From Marinomonas balearica (GTDB lineage Bacteria > Pseudomonadota > Gammaproteobacteria > Pseudomonadales > Marinomonadaceae), in NCBI RefSeq assembly GCF_004362145.1, contig NZ_SNXC01000009.1, positions 423,823 to 487,822 on the forward strand: a DNA stretch of 64,000 bases, in the 5' to 3' direction. The translations under genes were made by a program, and so were the position numbers. The notes under the pieces are model-generated. The model was not told the origin of the DNA, ran no database searches, and saw nothing but the letters and a program-made list of their open reading frames with translations. Shown piece after piece: positions 44,092 through 53,645 of the stretch. Within the stretch, counting starts at the first letter, position 1, and each line of letters begins with the position of its first letter.

Positions 44092-44157
44092 AATCAAATC
44101 GTCTATTTCGCAAATAATTGATCCAAATCAATTATTTGCGAAATAGACGATTTGATT
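44092..44157. repeat. perfect 30-bp inverted repeat with 6-nt loop
   Basis: The left arm runs 44092-44121, loop TCCAAA 44122-44127, right arm 44128-44157; all 30 positions pair (arms begin AATCAAATCGTCTATTTCGC and end CGAAATAGACGATTTGATT). No T run follows. It stands alone in the 600-bp gap between the SorC gene and the chemoreceptor. It could extrude a cruciform or form a long RNA hairpin. No other feature of this gap stands out apart from the operator-like site. Confidence 0.95.
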
Positions 44158-44343
44158 ATTGTAAACTGAATGATAGTCTTCTTTATTTCTAGGAGGGCTA
44201 GAAAGGTATCTGCGCACACTCTCATCTTAATCATCATTTCCTTTATTGGCCGACGTTTTAATGGCTGATTTGCAGCTTATCTAGATTCAAACATGTTTCT
44301 TTAAACTCAAATATTAATAATTTCTTAGTCTAATGGAGTAATA

Positions 44344-46365
44344 ATGGCAGTGAATAAGTGGTCCTTAACGCAGCAGTTGCGTTTGGGTGCGTTTTTGTTA
44401 GTGAGTACCGTAATGGCAGTTTTTATTGTTGTTGTCGGTTTTCAGTCTGTTGGTGTTCTTACCTCTTTGCAAAGTGACGAACAAAATCGAAAGGTTGATA
44501 TGCTTTCGTCACAATTATCAACCATATACGGCTCATTTCTTAGAAGCACTGGCATGTTATCGTCTGTGTTTGAGAGTTACTACAGTCAAGGGTTTCAGTT
44601 GGATGAACGCAATCCAATATTGGTTGGTGCCAATAAAGCGCCCAGTTTATTCTATGAAGGAAAGCAAGTTGCATTGGATTTTTCCAAAGTGGATTTGTTT
44701 ACTAGCGTAACGGGTGGCACAGCAACGGTATTTGCTCGCAGCGGCGATGACTTTATTAGGGTGACGACATCGCTTAGAAATGCACAGGGCAAACGCACCA
44801 TTGGAACGTATTTAGGTAAGTCTCATCCAGCTTATGGGAAGCTGATGAACGGTCAAGAATTTGTGGGTGAAGCACAGCTATTTGGTAAAGCATATTTAAC
44901 CAAATACGTTCCAGTAACAAATTCTTCTAACAAGGTTGTTGCTATATTGTACGTCGGTTTTCCGATTACGAAAATGTTGGCTGAGCTTCGGGACAACCTT
45001 GAAGAGGTTAAGTTTGGCAACAGTGGCTACGCTGCCCTTGTCTACAACGATACGTCGCTAAAAGGTATGTTGATTGCGCACAAAACTCACCACGACGGGT
45101 ACCTTAAGGATTTGTATAGCAATAATAGCAATCTCGATGCAATGCTGTCTGATAAAAGAGGTTCATTTGAAACAGAGCGCTCGAAATACGGTGACATCTA
45201 TGTAAGCTTTGAAAAAGTGCCTAATTCTCCTTGGACAGTTTATGGTGTCAGTATGAGGAATGAGAGGCTCGAACAAATGAAGCCCCTACTTTTAGCATTA
45301 CTCGGATTTTCAGTGATTGCGGTTGCGGTATTGGTCTCGGCGTTAGGGTATTTTCTAAGTCGCTCGTTGAAGCCATTACAAGGTATTACTCAAATTTTGG
45401 AACGTGTGGCTCAGGGTGAGTTAACAGACCGTTTAGAATCGGATGACGATGAAGATACGCGTAATGAAGTGGCTCGCCTAAGATTGTCGACATCTAGAAT
45501 GTTAAGCAGCTTTGTTTCTCTTATAAAGAATGTTCAGTCATCAGGCTATGAAATTTCATCCGCAGCGACTCAGGTAGTTGAGTCCAGCAAAGGAATGCGA
45601 AATGTTGCAGAGAAGAGCAATGAAGAGACGGAGCAAGTGTCTAGCTCGATTACGGAAGTTTCTCATTCCATCCAGCATGTAGCAAGCAATGCCTCTGTTG
45701 CATCTGATGAGACTGCTACGGCGACTACGCTTGCAGACAACGGGTCTGATGCTGTAAATGGCGTGTCGAATTCGATCATTAAGTTGAAAGACGAGTTTGA
45801 GCGGGCGACGCAAGCAATAAATCAAGTAGAGCAAGACAGTACGGACATCGGTAACGTGGTGGAAGTGATCAATACGGTTGCAGAACAAACAAACTTGTTA
45901 GCGCTTAACGCCGCAATTGAAGCTGCGCGTGCTGGAGAGCAGGGAAGAGGTTTTGCTGTTGTTGCAGACGAAGTGCGAGGGTTAGCTCAACGAGTGCAAG
46001 AATCAACCCAAGAAATTCGCGATGTGGTTGAAAAGCTTCAATCCAATACAAATAATGCCTCAGAGCGAATGGAGCGTGGCGGTCTTCAGGTGCAAGAAAC
46101 GGTAACTCAGGTTGAAAATGCCAGTAAAGCACTTGATGATATTCGTTCTGCCGCTGAACAAGTCCGCGGTAGAATGCAAGAAGTTGCTAGCGCTACAGAA
46201 GAGCAAAGTGCTGTTGCTGAGCAAATTCGAGTAACCAGTGACTTGCTTAAAGAATCCTCAAAAAATACTGCAATTGAAGCAGGGCAGAATGAGGAGGCAA
46301 GCACCCAGATGTTGGGCTTTGCTACAGACCTACAAAAGCAGGTAAGTCGCTTTAAGTTACAGTAA
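44344..46365 (+). CDS. methyl-accepting chemotaxis protein with Cache sensor
   Basis: A 673-aa chemoreceptor. A membrane segment at about 12-35, a periplasmic Cache-type (Cache_3/Cache_2-like) sensor to about 310 with [40 protein letters not shown], a second membrane segment at about 318-342, a HAMP segment, and the signalling domain with the tip [44 protein letters not shown]. The C-terminus has no NWETF pentapeptide. GGAG precedes the ATG. Its place beside the sugar locus hints at a related ligand, but this is only positional. Confidence 0.93.
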   Translation: MAVNKWSLTQQLRLGAFLLVSTVMAVFIVVVGFQSVGVLTSLQSDEQNRKVDMLSSQLSTIYGSFLRSTGMLSSVFESYYSQGFQLDERNPILVGANKAPSLFYEGKQVALDFSKVDLFTSVTGGTATVFARSGDDFIRVTTSLRNAQGKRTIGTYLGKSHPAYGKLMNGQEFVGEAQLFGKAYLTKYVPVTNSSNKVVAILYVGFPITKMLAELRDNLEEVKFGNSGYAALVYNDTSLKGMLIAHKTHHDGYLKDLYSNNSNLDAMLSDKRGSFETERSKYGDIYVSFEKVPNSPWTVYGVSMRNERLEQMKPLLLALLGFSVIAVAVLVSALGYFLSRSLKPLQGITQILERVAQGELTDRLESDDDEDTRNEVARLRLSTSRMLSSFVSLIKNVQSSGYEISSAATQVVESSKGMRNVAEKSNEETEQVSSSITEVSHSIQHVASNASVASDETATATTLADNGSDAVNGVSNSIIKLKDEFERATQAINQVEQDSTDIGNVVEVINTVAEQTNLLALNAAIEAARAGEQGRGFAVVADEVRGLAQRVQESTQEIRDVVEKLQSNTNNASERMERGGLQVQETVTQVENASKALDDIRSAAEQVRGRMQEVASATEEQSAVAEQIRVTSDLLKESSKNTAIEAGQNEEASTQMLGFATDLQKQVSRFKLQ

Positions 46366-46391
46366 TGTTTGTTACTGACCTTTAGTTAGGT

Positions 46392-46424
46392 AAAAAAAGG
46401 GCGCTATTCTAGGCCCTTTTTTTT
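46392..46424 (+). terminator. rho-independent terminator after the chemoreceptor
   Basis: AAAAAAAGGGC/GCCC followed by eight T residues. It lies 27 bp after the stop codon. The A run allows it to act on the minus strand as well. The remainder of the 46425-46623 gap shows nothing. Confidence 0.88.
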
Positions 46425-46623
46425 ATGCTAAATAATAGTTCGTTGGTCATGTTCTTTTGGTCTTGTCTGTCTTACGTTATGACTTTTAAGTAGCTGCTGG
46501 CTATAAAGGTGATTTACTAAGTCAGAAACAAAGAAAAAGCATATCAATTGAAGGAGGGAGACGAGAAAGCTCAAATAGATAGGGGAAGTAGTTCTGTTTA
46601 GTAGGTCTGGCTATTGGATCGTA

Positions 46624-47259
46624 TTAACGATCAGAAAGAAGCGCGGTGTTTTTGTTTTGATCGACGCTGTATATTGTCCAGCGTTTTACATTCGCAGTTT
46701 TTCTAGCAAAGATTTCGGCGACAACACGACGGTTCTGTTCACGGCCTAACACTGTATCATTGGAAGAAACAGGACGGCTTTCTCCGTAACCTACGCCTTT
46801 CACACGACTTCTACGAATCATAAAGCTGTCTGTTAGCACATTAGCGATAGCAGATGCTCGGCGTTGAGAAAGGTCTAAGTTCAGCTCTTCACTGCCTACG
46901 TCGTCAGTGTGACCTTCTATGACAATTGAAGAGTGAGAGTTCTTGCGCATAAAATCTGCAAGCTTTTTGACTTCCGAGAAATAGCGAGGCTTCACCACAT
47001 CTTTACCTGAATCAAAAAGGATGTTCAGTTCAACAGAAAGCAGTTTTGTAGATTCTGCGCTACAGCCAACATTGTTTACATTGGCTCCGAGTGGAGTATT
47101 CGCGCATTGGTCTCTCGCATCAATAACACCATCGCGGTCACCGTCGGCTAAACGAGCAACAATATTCGGATTATATATAGACTCCGCAAATACAGATGCA
47201 CCAAACCCTGCTAGAAGCAGTGCTGTTGCAATTTTGTATTTGAAAGAAGGTCTAGACAT
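46624..47259 (-). CDS. OmpA-family cell-wall-binding protein with TSP3 calcium repeat
   Basis: A 211-aa periplasmic/outer-membrane protein. A signal peptide ends at VFA-ES (about residue 26). A thrombospondin type 3-like repeat, DGDRDGVIDARDQCANTPLGANVNNVGC, follows; its cysteines can pair and the acidic residues can bind calcium. The OmpA domain (about 72-190) has FDSGKDVVKP, the diaminopimelate-binding segment IEGHTDDVGSEELNLDLSQRRASAI and GYGESRPVSSN. There is no barrel domain, so it likely ties to a partner in the outer membrane while gripping peptidoglycan. Confidence 0.9.
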   Translation of the reverse strand: MSRPSFKYKIATALLLAGFGASVFAESIYNPNIVARLADGDRDGVIDARDQCANTPLGANVNNVGCSAESTKLLSVELNILFDSGKDVVKPRYFSEVKKLADFMRKNSHSSIVIEGHTDDVGSEELNLDLSQRRASAIANVLTDSFMIRRSRVKGVGYGESRPVSSNDTVLGREQNRRVVAEIFARKTANVKRWTIYSVDQNKNTALLSDR

Positions 47260-47385
47260 CTACATGTACTCGTTTATTTGACTATTCGGATAAGTTAATA
47301 ATATTCCTTAGCGGCACTTAATGCTACCTTAAGTTTGTAGCTTTCTGCACAGGCAATTAATTTTTTGTAATTATGTGTAAAGACG

Positions 47386-47808
47386 CTACCAAGATCCGGT
47401 ACTTTCCATGCTTGCCCAAGGCTCTTGTGGGGAAAGTGACTCTCCGGCCTGAAGCAGTTCAATGGATATACCATTAGGGTCTTTAACAAATGCCATGTGC
47501 CCATCGCGAGGAGGGCGTAATATGATTACCCCCATTGATTCTAAATTTGCACATACCGTGTAAATGTCGTCTACACGAAAAGCGAGGTGCCCAAACTGGT
47601 CTCCGTTTTTATAGTCTCGATCATCCCAATTGTAAGTGAGTTCGATCTCCGGAGCCCCTTCTTCGGACGCATAATAGATCAATGAAAACTTTCCTTTGTC
47701 ACTGTCATAGCGTCGCGTTTGAATAAGGTTTAAGCCCTTGGTATAAAAAACGTGGCTAGCGTCAGGGTCTGTCGTTCTGATCATTGCATGTAAGTATTGA
47801 GTAGTCAT
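47386..47808 (-). CDS. gloA: glyoxalase I (lactoylglutathione lyase)
   Basis: A 140-aa metalloenzyme that converts the methylglyoxal-glutathione hemithioacetal to S-lactoylglutathione. The four metal ligands of the bacterial enzyme are in place: His7, Glu56 in EIELTYNW, His74 in FGHLAFRVD, and Glu117 in GISIELLQ. The length is typical of nickel-type enzymes from gammaproteobacteria. ATG follows GAGAGAG. Single gene between the OmpA-like and the small basic protein genes. Confidence 0.93.
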   Translation of the reverse strand: MTTQYLHAMIRTTDPDASHVFYTKGLNLIQTRRYDSDKGKFSLIYYASEEGAPEIELTYNWDDRDYKNGDQFGHLAFRVDDIYTVCANLESMGVIILRPPRDGHMAFVKDPNGISIELLQAGESLSPQEPWASMESTGSW

Positions 47809-47938
47809 GGCTCTCTCTCGAAGATTATAGGTTCCTTTTAAAGTGTGCGTTTATCTTGAGAGCCTAAAATCGATTTGTTGTGTCCTCTACAAGGCAGGCT
47901 CGTCTTAGGAGTGCTCTTCACACACTACTTTTCGCACT

Positions 47939-48298
47939 CTACTCTTCCCAAACCCAACGAATCGGATCGCCAAAATCATCGTAGATGATTTTTTTCTTCG
48001 GCTGTTTAGGTTTTGTTGGCGTTACTGGTGCTTTTTTGGCTGCGTTTCGTTGTTGCATTTCCACAATAACGTCATTTAATGGCGTACGTTCTTTTTTAGG
48101 CTCGATAAATCCTAGATGGCTCGTGTTATACTTGCCGTCTTGAAGGCCTGACTCTCCCATTTTTACCTGTTGAATTTCGCCTTTTTGTTGAAGGAATTGG
48201 TCTATTTGAGAACTAATCTCTTCACGCGTGTCGGCTTTCGACTTAGGTTTAGAAAATTTGTGTCGGCGTGATGCCATAATACGTGCTTTTTTAATCAT
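47939..48298 (-). CDS. small basic protein, function unknown (119 aa)
   Basis: No firm family. The protein is lysine-rich and probably disordered at both ends. In the middle is REEISSQIDQFLQQKGEIQQV, which resembles a short segment found in SutA and similar RNA-polymerase- or ribosome-linked small proteins (FLxxGGxIxxV pattern). The C-terminus ends with an unusual DDFGDPIRWVWEE. It is divergent from ndpA by 149 bp. ATG at 48298 or 48277 could start it. Confidence 0.65.
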   Translation of the reverse strand: MIKKARIMASRRHKFSKPKSKADTREEISSQIDQFLQQKGEIQQVKMGESGLQDGKYNTSHLGFIEPKKERTPLNDVIVEMQQRNAAKKAPVTPTKPKQPKKKIIYDDFGDPIRWVWEE

Positions 48299-48447
48299 TT
48301 AGAAAAAGTCGCTATTTTCTATTATGCGATCGTCGGCATCATTGCCAAAATCAAACGTCCAATATTTTCATTATAAGACGTGTAGGCGTTGAAATACCGA
48401 AATATTTTTTGTAACTAACCATTCATACTAAACGCAAGAGGTTGTGA

Positions 48448-49470
48448 GTGTCTATTGTCAACTTAATTGTACACGAAGTACAAAAGCCAGTGAACGAGTC
48501 TAAAGCCATGTTGGTTGCTCGCCCAAATGAAAACCCAATAGACGATGATGCCCTGTCTTTAGCGGCTCAGGTAACCAATTTGTTTAATCGCTCAGGTATG
48601 AACACTGGGCGTTTCAGTAACGAGGAAGGCAGCGACGAAGGCGCTAAATTACCCGCATTGCTTCATCGTCATTTTGATGGATCGTCTTTTGATGATTTTT
48701 CTGCTTTTACTAAAGCGGTTGCTACTGATTTTGTACGACATATTGAATCCGTTGAGGAAACAGAAGGTGGTTTACTTTGGTTTAATCACTATGAAGTGGA
48801 AGGAACTCACTTTCTGTTCATTGTACTTTTGAAGAGAAAGCAAGGATTAACGCTGGGTTCTGATTTAACGTTCGCGCAAGTAGAGCAATTAGAAACTGAA
48901 AAGTTGCATATGGCTATGCGGGTTAATTTAAGTGCCTATCATGACCGCGACGAATCCAGATACATCGCGTTTCGCTTTGGTCGAGCTCCAAAACAGGAAA
49001 GTGAGTACTTTACTAAATTTATTGGCTGCAATGAGCCAAAAGTGGCAGCGAAAGAAACTCGTCAATTGGTAGAAGCAGCAGCGGCTTTTTGTCAGGCTGC
49101 GTCGTTACCGACGAAGGAAGCCAATGAGTTTCGTAAGAGTGTTTCTGAGCAATGTATGGAGCGGGCAGAAGAACGTCAGCCTATTGAGATAAAAGAAATA
49201 GCGAAGCAAATTGAAAACCGTTTCTCTCCTGAACAAGCGAGTCAATTTTTAGAAATTGCTGAATCGGACGCATTTAATATAGAGAAGGAAGTCTTTGTAG
49301 AAAAAGCGGCGCTTAAAAAGCTTACACGAGTATCAGGTTCGAATAGAACGATGACACTGAGTTTCGATGCAGACCTTATTGGGCAGTCGGTAGAGTTTGA
49401 TGAGCAAACCGGTTCCCTCACTATAAAGGATTTACCGCGCAGCCTGTTAAAGCAATTGCAAAAGCTATAG
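48448..49470 (+). CDS. ndpA: nucleoid-associated protein NdpA/YejK
   Basis: A 340-aa cytosolic protein of the NA37/YejK family, a minor nucleoid component. Family traits are the start SIVNLIVHEVQK, LPALLHRHFDG, GGLLWFNHYEVEGTHFLFIVLL and YIAFRFGRAPKQESEYFTKFIGC. GTG start at 48448 with AGAGG upstream. The gene stands alone with a terminator behind it. In Escherichia coli yejK lies near radD (yejH); here RadD is about 4 kb away. Confidence 0.92.
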   Translation: MSIVNLIVHEVQKPVNESKAMLVARPNENPIDDDALSLAAQVTNLFNRSGMNTGRFSNEEGSDEGAKLPALLHRHFDGSSFDDFSAFTKAVATDFVRHIESVEETEGGLLWFNHYEVEGTHFLFIVLLKRKQGLTLGSDLTFAQVEQLETEKLHMAMRVNLSAYHDRDESRYIAFRFGRAPKQESEYFTKFIGCNEPKVAAKETRQLVEAAAAFCQAASLPTKEANEFRKSVSEQCMERAEERQPIEIKEIAKQIENRFSPEQASQFLEIAESDAFNIEKEVFVEKAALKKLTRVSGSNRTMTLSFDADLIGQSVEFDEQTGSLTIKDLPRSLLKQLQKL

Positions 49471-49501
49471 CACAAGACTTAACACTGCAAAAAGTCTTGT
49501 T

Positions 49502-49540
49502 AGCGAGGGGAGTCGTTTCCCCTTGCTGTTTCTGTTTTTT
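49502..49540 (+). terminator. terminator between ndpA and the HAD gene
   Basis: AGCGAGGGGA and TCCCCTTGCT pair around a 6-nt loop, followed by tttctgtttttt. A smaller stem CAAGACTT/AAGTCTTG (about 49473-49499) lies in front. It serves ndpA, possibly also the convergent HAD gene. Confidence 0.75.
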
Positions 49541-49547
49541 ATGTCTT

Positions 49548-50201
49548 TTACTTGCTCGCTAGCCCGAGTAATGTTTCGAGTGCTTTCATTGAAGTGAACG
49601 TTTCTGCCGCCCCTGCATTTATCTGCGCTGAAGAATCTACCATTGCGCTGTATGCGTAGACCGTTGCTCCGGCTGCCACTCCTGCAGTAATACCTGCAAT
49701 CGAATCTTCTATTACAATGCACTTGTTCGGTGGGATGTTAAGCGCTTCAGCCGCTTTTACGTACATATCGGGTGCAGGTTTCCCATGCACAACATCGTCT
49801 ACACAAAAACGTGTTTTGAACTTCTCGATCAGACCAATTTTATTCAGCTTGTAATCCATTTCTTTACGAGTGGCGTTGGTCGCCATTGCGATGGGTGTCT
49901 GAATTTTGCTTAAGACTTCTGTAATTCCTTGAATCGGTTCTAAGTAGAGGTCGATGTGCTTTTGGAATCTTGCTTTATACTCGGATAAAAAATGATCAGG
50001 GACTTTCTTGTGAGTTAACGCTTCTATTGCATCGAGGTTATGTTGAGTCGTGTAACCTGTGAATTCTTTATGAATGGTCTCTAAACTCACAGCGATGTCA
50101 CTTTCTTGAAGGAGTTCGAACATGACTCTGTTGGAAATAGTTTCGGTATCGACAATGACGCCGTCGCAATCAAAAATTATGGCGTGATAGTCAACTGGCA
50201 T
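49548..50201 (-). CDS. HAD-superfamily phosphatase (YieH/beta-PGM-like)
   Basis: A 217-aa haloacid-dehalogenase phosphohydrolase. Motif I is FDCDGVIVDTE with the nucleophile Asp; motif II is IAMATNATR; motif III includes the Lys in HGKPAPDMY; motif IV is CIVIEDSIAGITAG. The cap is helical, as in subclass IA such as YieH or phosphoglycolate-type enzymes. The substrate is likely a small phosphosugar. It is cytosolic, transcribed alone and convergent with ndpA. Confidence 0.9.
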   Translation of the reverse strand: MPVDYHAIIFDCDGVIVDTETISNRVMFELLQESDIAVSLETIHKEFTGYTTQHNLDAIEALTHKKVPDHFLSEYKARFQKHIDLYLEPIQGITEVLSKIQTPIAMATNATRKEMDYKLNKIGLIEKFKTRFCVDDVVHGKPAPDMYVKAAEALNIPPNKCIVIEDSIAGITAGVAAGATVYAYSAMVDSSAQINAGAAETFTSMKALETLLGLASK

Positions 50202-50412
50202 CGTATTACCTCATAACAAAAAAATGGAATTGCATAGTGGATACAATAGGAGAAAACCCTATTGAACGTTGTCAATGATAGTATCGAAGAAGAGTGTTAC
50301 AAAGAAAGGAAAGAGGGGGTATTATTTTTTTTCTCCCCGCATAAACTAAGATTGGCTAAAAATTGCAGTATAATCGTTCATGCTGCGAATAATGCTGTAA
50401 TGAGTCTATTGT

Positions 50413-50601
50413 TTAGTGCGTAGTTTGTAGAGAAGATGGTTTTACAGTCATGTGCAATGCACTTTTAATAAAACCCTTAAATAACGACGCTACGTTCGCT
50501 AACTGCTCTTTTTGTTTTTGACGACGTTTTTGTGTCTCTAGGCTGCGATCTTCAAAGCCCCAACGCGCTAGCAATGCTTCATATTTTTCTTGAGAGTCCA
50601 T
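50413..50601 (-). CDS. small hypothetical protein (62 aa)
   Basis: A short basic, helical protein starting MDSQEKYEALLARWGFEDRSLETQKRR and without signal or membrane segment. AGGAG lies 5 nt before the ATG, and a perfect 14-bp palindrome follows just upstream, so it is probably a real gene. No family recognised. Confidence 0.6.
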   Translation of the reverse strand: MDSQEKYEALLARWGFEDRSLETQKRRQKQKEQLANVASLFKGFIKSALHMTVKPSSLQTTH

Positions 50602-50612
50602 AGTTTGCTCCT

Positions 50613-50626
50613 AACTCAATTGAGTT
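50613..50626. promoter_or_regulatory. 14-bp perfect palindrome AACTCAATTGAGTT
   Basis: It lies 11 bp upstream of the 62-aa gene, next to its ribosome site, and 124 bp before the DUF2947 gene on the other strand. It could be an operator or translation-regulatory stem. Confidence 0.4.
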
Positions 50627-50749
50627 GTTGATTTTGGTGATGTTGTTTTATTACAACAATTTAAGATTACTCCCCATGAATCGTGAGCACAAACGAAGGT
50701 TTTTCATCGTTTAGGTTATTTTTTTTCATCTATTTTTTAGGTTTGTTAC

Positions 50750-51232
50750 ATGTCGAATTACATACCATTATCTTCTTTTCCAAAATCATGGGTTTTTAAT
50801 CGTCGTGATCCTTTTGTGTCCGAAGAGGATAAGCAGGAAATTAAGTGGTTGTCTGAGTCGAGCGCGGCGGATATTTGGCGAGATTACGTGAGTGCTGACC
50901 ACCTTCATCCAGAGTTACTAAAAGAGAGCGATTGGGTTGTGGATTCTGCCAATGAAATTGGCCGTGAAGCATGGGAAGTTCGATGGGAATCCGACGACGA
51001 GACTCTTCCTGAATTTATCTTAGAGCATTTAGGAAACTGGGGTGAAGACACCAAAGTATTTTATTGTTGCAGCAATGAAATTGTGTTTGAAACAACTTGG
51101 GGCGTGTTTAAGCGAACCTGGAAAGCATTTTTATTCTTAGAAAATGGGCCTGTATTAATTGGGAGAAAGAAAAAACAAGCCGTTCAGTTCTGTACCGACG
51201 GTTTTGCAAGAACGCTTAACCGTCCTGTATAA
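50750..51232 (+). CDS. DUF2947 family protein
   Basis: A 160-aa soluble protein of the DUF2947 family found in marine gammaproteobacteria: IPLSSFPKSWVFNRRDPFVSEEDKQEIKWLS at the start, WGEDTKVFYCCSNEIVFETTWGVFKRTWKAFLFLENGPVLIGRKKKQAVQF in the middle and end. The role is unknown; it is acidic and likely cytosolic. It is convergent with the DTW-domain gene. Confidence 0.85.
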   Translation: MSNYIPLSSFPKSWVFNRRDPFVSEEDKQEIKWLSESSAADIWRDYVSADHLHPELLKESDWVVDSANEIGREAWEVRWESDDETLPEFILEHLGNWGEDTKVFYCCSNEIVFETTWGVFKRTWKAFLFLENGPVLIGRKKKQAVQFCTDGFARTLNRPV

Positions 51233-51255
51233 CGAGAAGCCGAGATGATCGTAAC

Positions 51256-51954
51256 TTATAGATCATTTCCGCGCTTTCTACTTTTGAGACATTGCCTATT
51301 AAATGTTTGGTAGTAATGTAAAAGTTGATCACTCTGTTCGGTTAATTCCAATTGAGAAAGTAGCATACTTACGACTTCAGCCGTGGCGAATTGCATATCA
51401 TGGCCAGAATGGCGAACAAGAAAAGTACGCTGAGAAGCTTCATTGATTGCCAATGTAGGTATCGAATCTAGCCAACGGCTTTGGTGGAGCATTTTGCTGG
51501 CTTGCTTCCAAGTGCCGTCAAGTACGATAAAGGTGTGCTCTGCGCGCCTTTCGAAAAAGGACGCCTTTTCGCTTTCGATTATCGTCTTGTTTAGAGTTCT
51601 TCGCTCCGTTTCGGGATAAAGAATAGTAACTTTTCCTTGCAAGTTACTTATGTGGTCGAGTAGCTTAATGTCCGGCTCTGTGCGACTCCATAAATACGCT
51701 TGAGTTTGCTCTGGGAAAAGATCTGCAATGAGCCTTCCGCTGTTGGTTGGCTTGAAAATTTCATCTCGATGATAGAGTAGAATGAAATTTATAGGGCTTG
51801 TTGTGGCTTTGCGTTCAAGACAAAAGCATGCGTTTTCTGCCATTAAGCATGTTGAGCATCTTATCGCCGAAGAGCCTCGTGCGAGAAAGGGACGTCTTGA
51901 AAGGGAAGTGCAGTGTTCTCGCAAAATATCGACAGTATGAGGTGTATGTTTCAT
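51256..51954 (-). CDS. tapT: DTW-domain tRNA-uridine aminocarboxypropyltransferase
   Basis: A 232-aa enzyme that adds the acp group from S-adenosylmethionine to tRNA uridine (acp3U47). The zinc-site cysteines CSTCLMAENACFC are near residue 32, and the family motif is present as IVLDGTWKQASKML (DGTW). FLLYHRDEIFKPTNSGRLIADLF is also typical. It is cytosolic, in the gap between DUF2947 and DUF1499 genes and convergent with the first. Confidence 0.88.
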   Translation of the reverse strand: MKHTPHTVDILREHCTSLSRRPFLARGSSAIRCSTCLMAENACFCLERKATTSPINFILLYHRDEIFKPTNSGRLIADLFPEQTQAYLWSRTEPDIKLLDHISNLQGKVTILYPETERRTLNKTIIESEKASFFERRAEHTFIVLDGTWKQASKMLHQSRWLDSIPTLAINEASQRTFLVRHSGHDMQFATAEVVSMLLSQLELTEQSDQLLHYYQTFNRQCLKSRKRGNDL

Positions 51955-52140
51955 TATTGTGCTGTAGTTGAGTTATCGTGCAATTTAGAAGCATTGTAAG
52001 GGATGAATAGGCGAAATAACTTAATTTTATTCGCTAATTATGCAAGAAACTAGGAATCAAAACAGAACGCCGATTTGTGCCTTGTTCATTACCGTTTGTG
52101 CAAGCTACAGTTGCATCAGCATTAACTTTTCAGGAACCTT

Positions 52141-52896
52141 ATGAGTCGTTATATTTCTCCTTTCTTATACTTTTCGATGATTGTTGTAGGATGTATAGCG
52201 TTTTTTTCTATTGCGGGCGTGCGAGTTGGCATGATCGAACCCATAACAGGGTTTTCCTTCCTAAGAAAAAGTGTTTTTGCAGCACTTATTTTGTCGTGTA
52301 TTGCTGCTCTATCAGCGCTCCTGTTTAGAAGACGTTCAGACGGCAGTAAGCTACGCTTTTGCAGTATGGTTTTAGTGGTGTCTCTTGCTTATAGCACTGT
52401 TTGGATCGCCTTTTATCTGCAAAAACTGGGTTTACCTAAAATCAGTGATGTCACCACTGATACTGAAGTTCCTCCTACCTATATTAATGTGCCCTTTATC
52501 CGTAAATCCTCTGATAATGATCTGACGTACAATGCGGAATGGGCAGAACTACAGCAAGCGTTCTATCCAAATGTAGAACCTTTATTCTTATCAAAACCAA
52601 AAACAAGAGTATACGCTGCGGTGCTTGCATTGATGGATGCAAATGGTTGGCAAATAGTGTCTGAGTTCCCAGAAGCCGGGATTGTTGAAGCAACCGCCCG
52701 AACACCTATTTTTGGTTTTAGAGACGATGTAGTCGTGCGAATCATAGAAGAAGACAACCATATACGTGTGGACATGAGATCGTGTTCACGTATGGGTGAC
52801 CAAGATTTTGGTGAAAACGCTGAGCGTATTACAACTTTCCTTAAAGACCTTAAAAATAAACTCACAGTGAGGAAAAAAGTGGCATTGCGCTACTAA
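52141..52896 (+). CDS. DUF1499 membrane-anchored protein
   Basis: A 251-aa protein with three N-terminal membrane segments (about 9-30, 40-60 and 72-92) and a C-terminal DUF1499 domain: the family core EATARTPIFGFRDDVVVRI and VDMRSCSRMGDQDFGENAERI are clear. The domain faces one side of the membrane; its function is unknown. AGGA precedes the ATG by 7 nt. No operon partner; the next gene is a TetR regulator 134 bp downstream. Confidence 0.88.
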   Translation: MSRYISPFLYFSMIVVGCIAFFSIAGVRVGMIEPITGFSFLRKSVFAALILSCIAALSALLFRRRSDGSKLRFCSMVLVVSLAYSTVWIAFYLQKLGLPKISDVTTDTEVPPTYINVPFIRKSSDNDLTYNAEWAELQQAFYPNVEPLFLSKPKTRVYAAVLALMDANGWQIVSEFPEAGIVEATARTPIFGFRDDVVVRIIEEDNHIRVDMRSCSRMGDQDFGENAERITTFLKDLKNKLTVRKKVALRY

Positions 52897-53030
52897 TCGA
52901 GCTTTCACTTTTATTTTCTATTTCACAGCCCACTTAAAATTTACTTAAAAAAATCTCTTTATTGTTCTTATTTTAACCGCTTATAGATTCGTATAAACTC
53001 GTTCGTATCAAGACAAAGAGGCGAACCCGA

Positions 53031-53612
53031 GTGAATAAACGTACACGCCAAAAGCAGCAAACTAAGGAAGCTATAAAACGCGCCGCAAAGCGGTCGTTTT
53101 TTGAAAATGGAATAGACGGCACGACGACCCGCGAAATTAGTCGTGACGCTAATGTTGCAGTAGGAACTTTTTTTGTTCACTACTCGGACAAACTGGAATT
53201 GGTCAAAGAGATTTTCTTTGAAGAGTTGGAGGATGCGTTAACCCGACACGCAGAAAAAGAGGAGTTTACCGAGTCTCCAAGCAATTACTTGCAGCAAGTC
53301 GCTCAAACTCTGTTTCACTTCTTTGGTGACTTGGAAGAATTTACGAAAAATGTCGTATTGGACAGCCTTGTAACAGACGGCTTTCACAGCCAACAAATGA
53401 AGATTGTTTCATCTGGCATTGCGAGTCGATTTGAGCGCGTTGGCGTCAATTCTGAGATGGCTCAGCTATTTGCGGACAATATGATTGCCAACTATTGGTT
53501 TGTAATGATGTCTTGCCTGAGCAGTGGAGATTATCATTCAAAAGCCAATTTATCCCGTTTAAAGAGCTTAAACTTGCCGTTTGAAGTGTCCTATCAAAAC
53601 GCAGCGAAATGA
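53031..53612 (+). CDS. TetR/AcrR-family transcriptional regulator
   Basis: A 193-aa regulator. Residues about 1-55 form the DNA-binding domain: KQQTKEAIKRAAKRSFFENGIDGTTTREISRDANVAVGTFFVHYSDKLELVKEIFFEEL, with the helix-turn-helix IDGTTTREISRDANVAVGTFF. The C-terminal ligand domain is unlike any I can name. GTG start with GAGG 10 nt upstream. The target is not evident: the neighbours are DUF1499 in front and convergent radD behind. Confidence 0.92.
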   Translation: MNKRTRQKQQTKEAIKRAAKRSFFENGIDGTTTREISRDANVAVGTFFVHYSDKLELVKEIFFEELEDALTRHAEKEEFTESPSNYLQQVAQTLFHFFGDLEEFTKNVVLDSLVTDGFHSQQMKIVSSGIASRFERVGVNSEMAQLFADNMIANYWFVMMSCLSSGDYHSKANLSRLKSLNLPFEVSYQNAAK

Positions 53613-53645
53613 TGCTTTCTCTGCTTTAATGTAAGCTTCGTTCTT

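Noticed and set aside
47295-47504. 69-codon frame downstream of the glyoxalase gene
   Set aside because: It overlaps the end of gloA in another frame and is a shadow of it.
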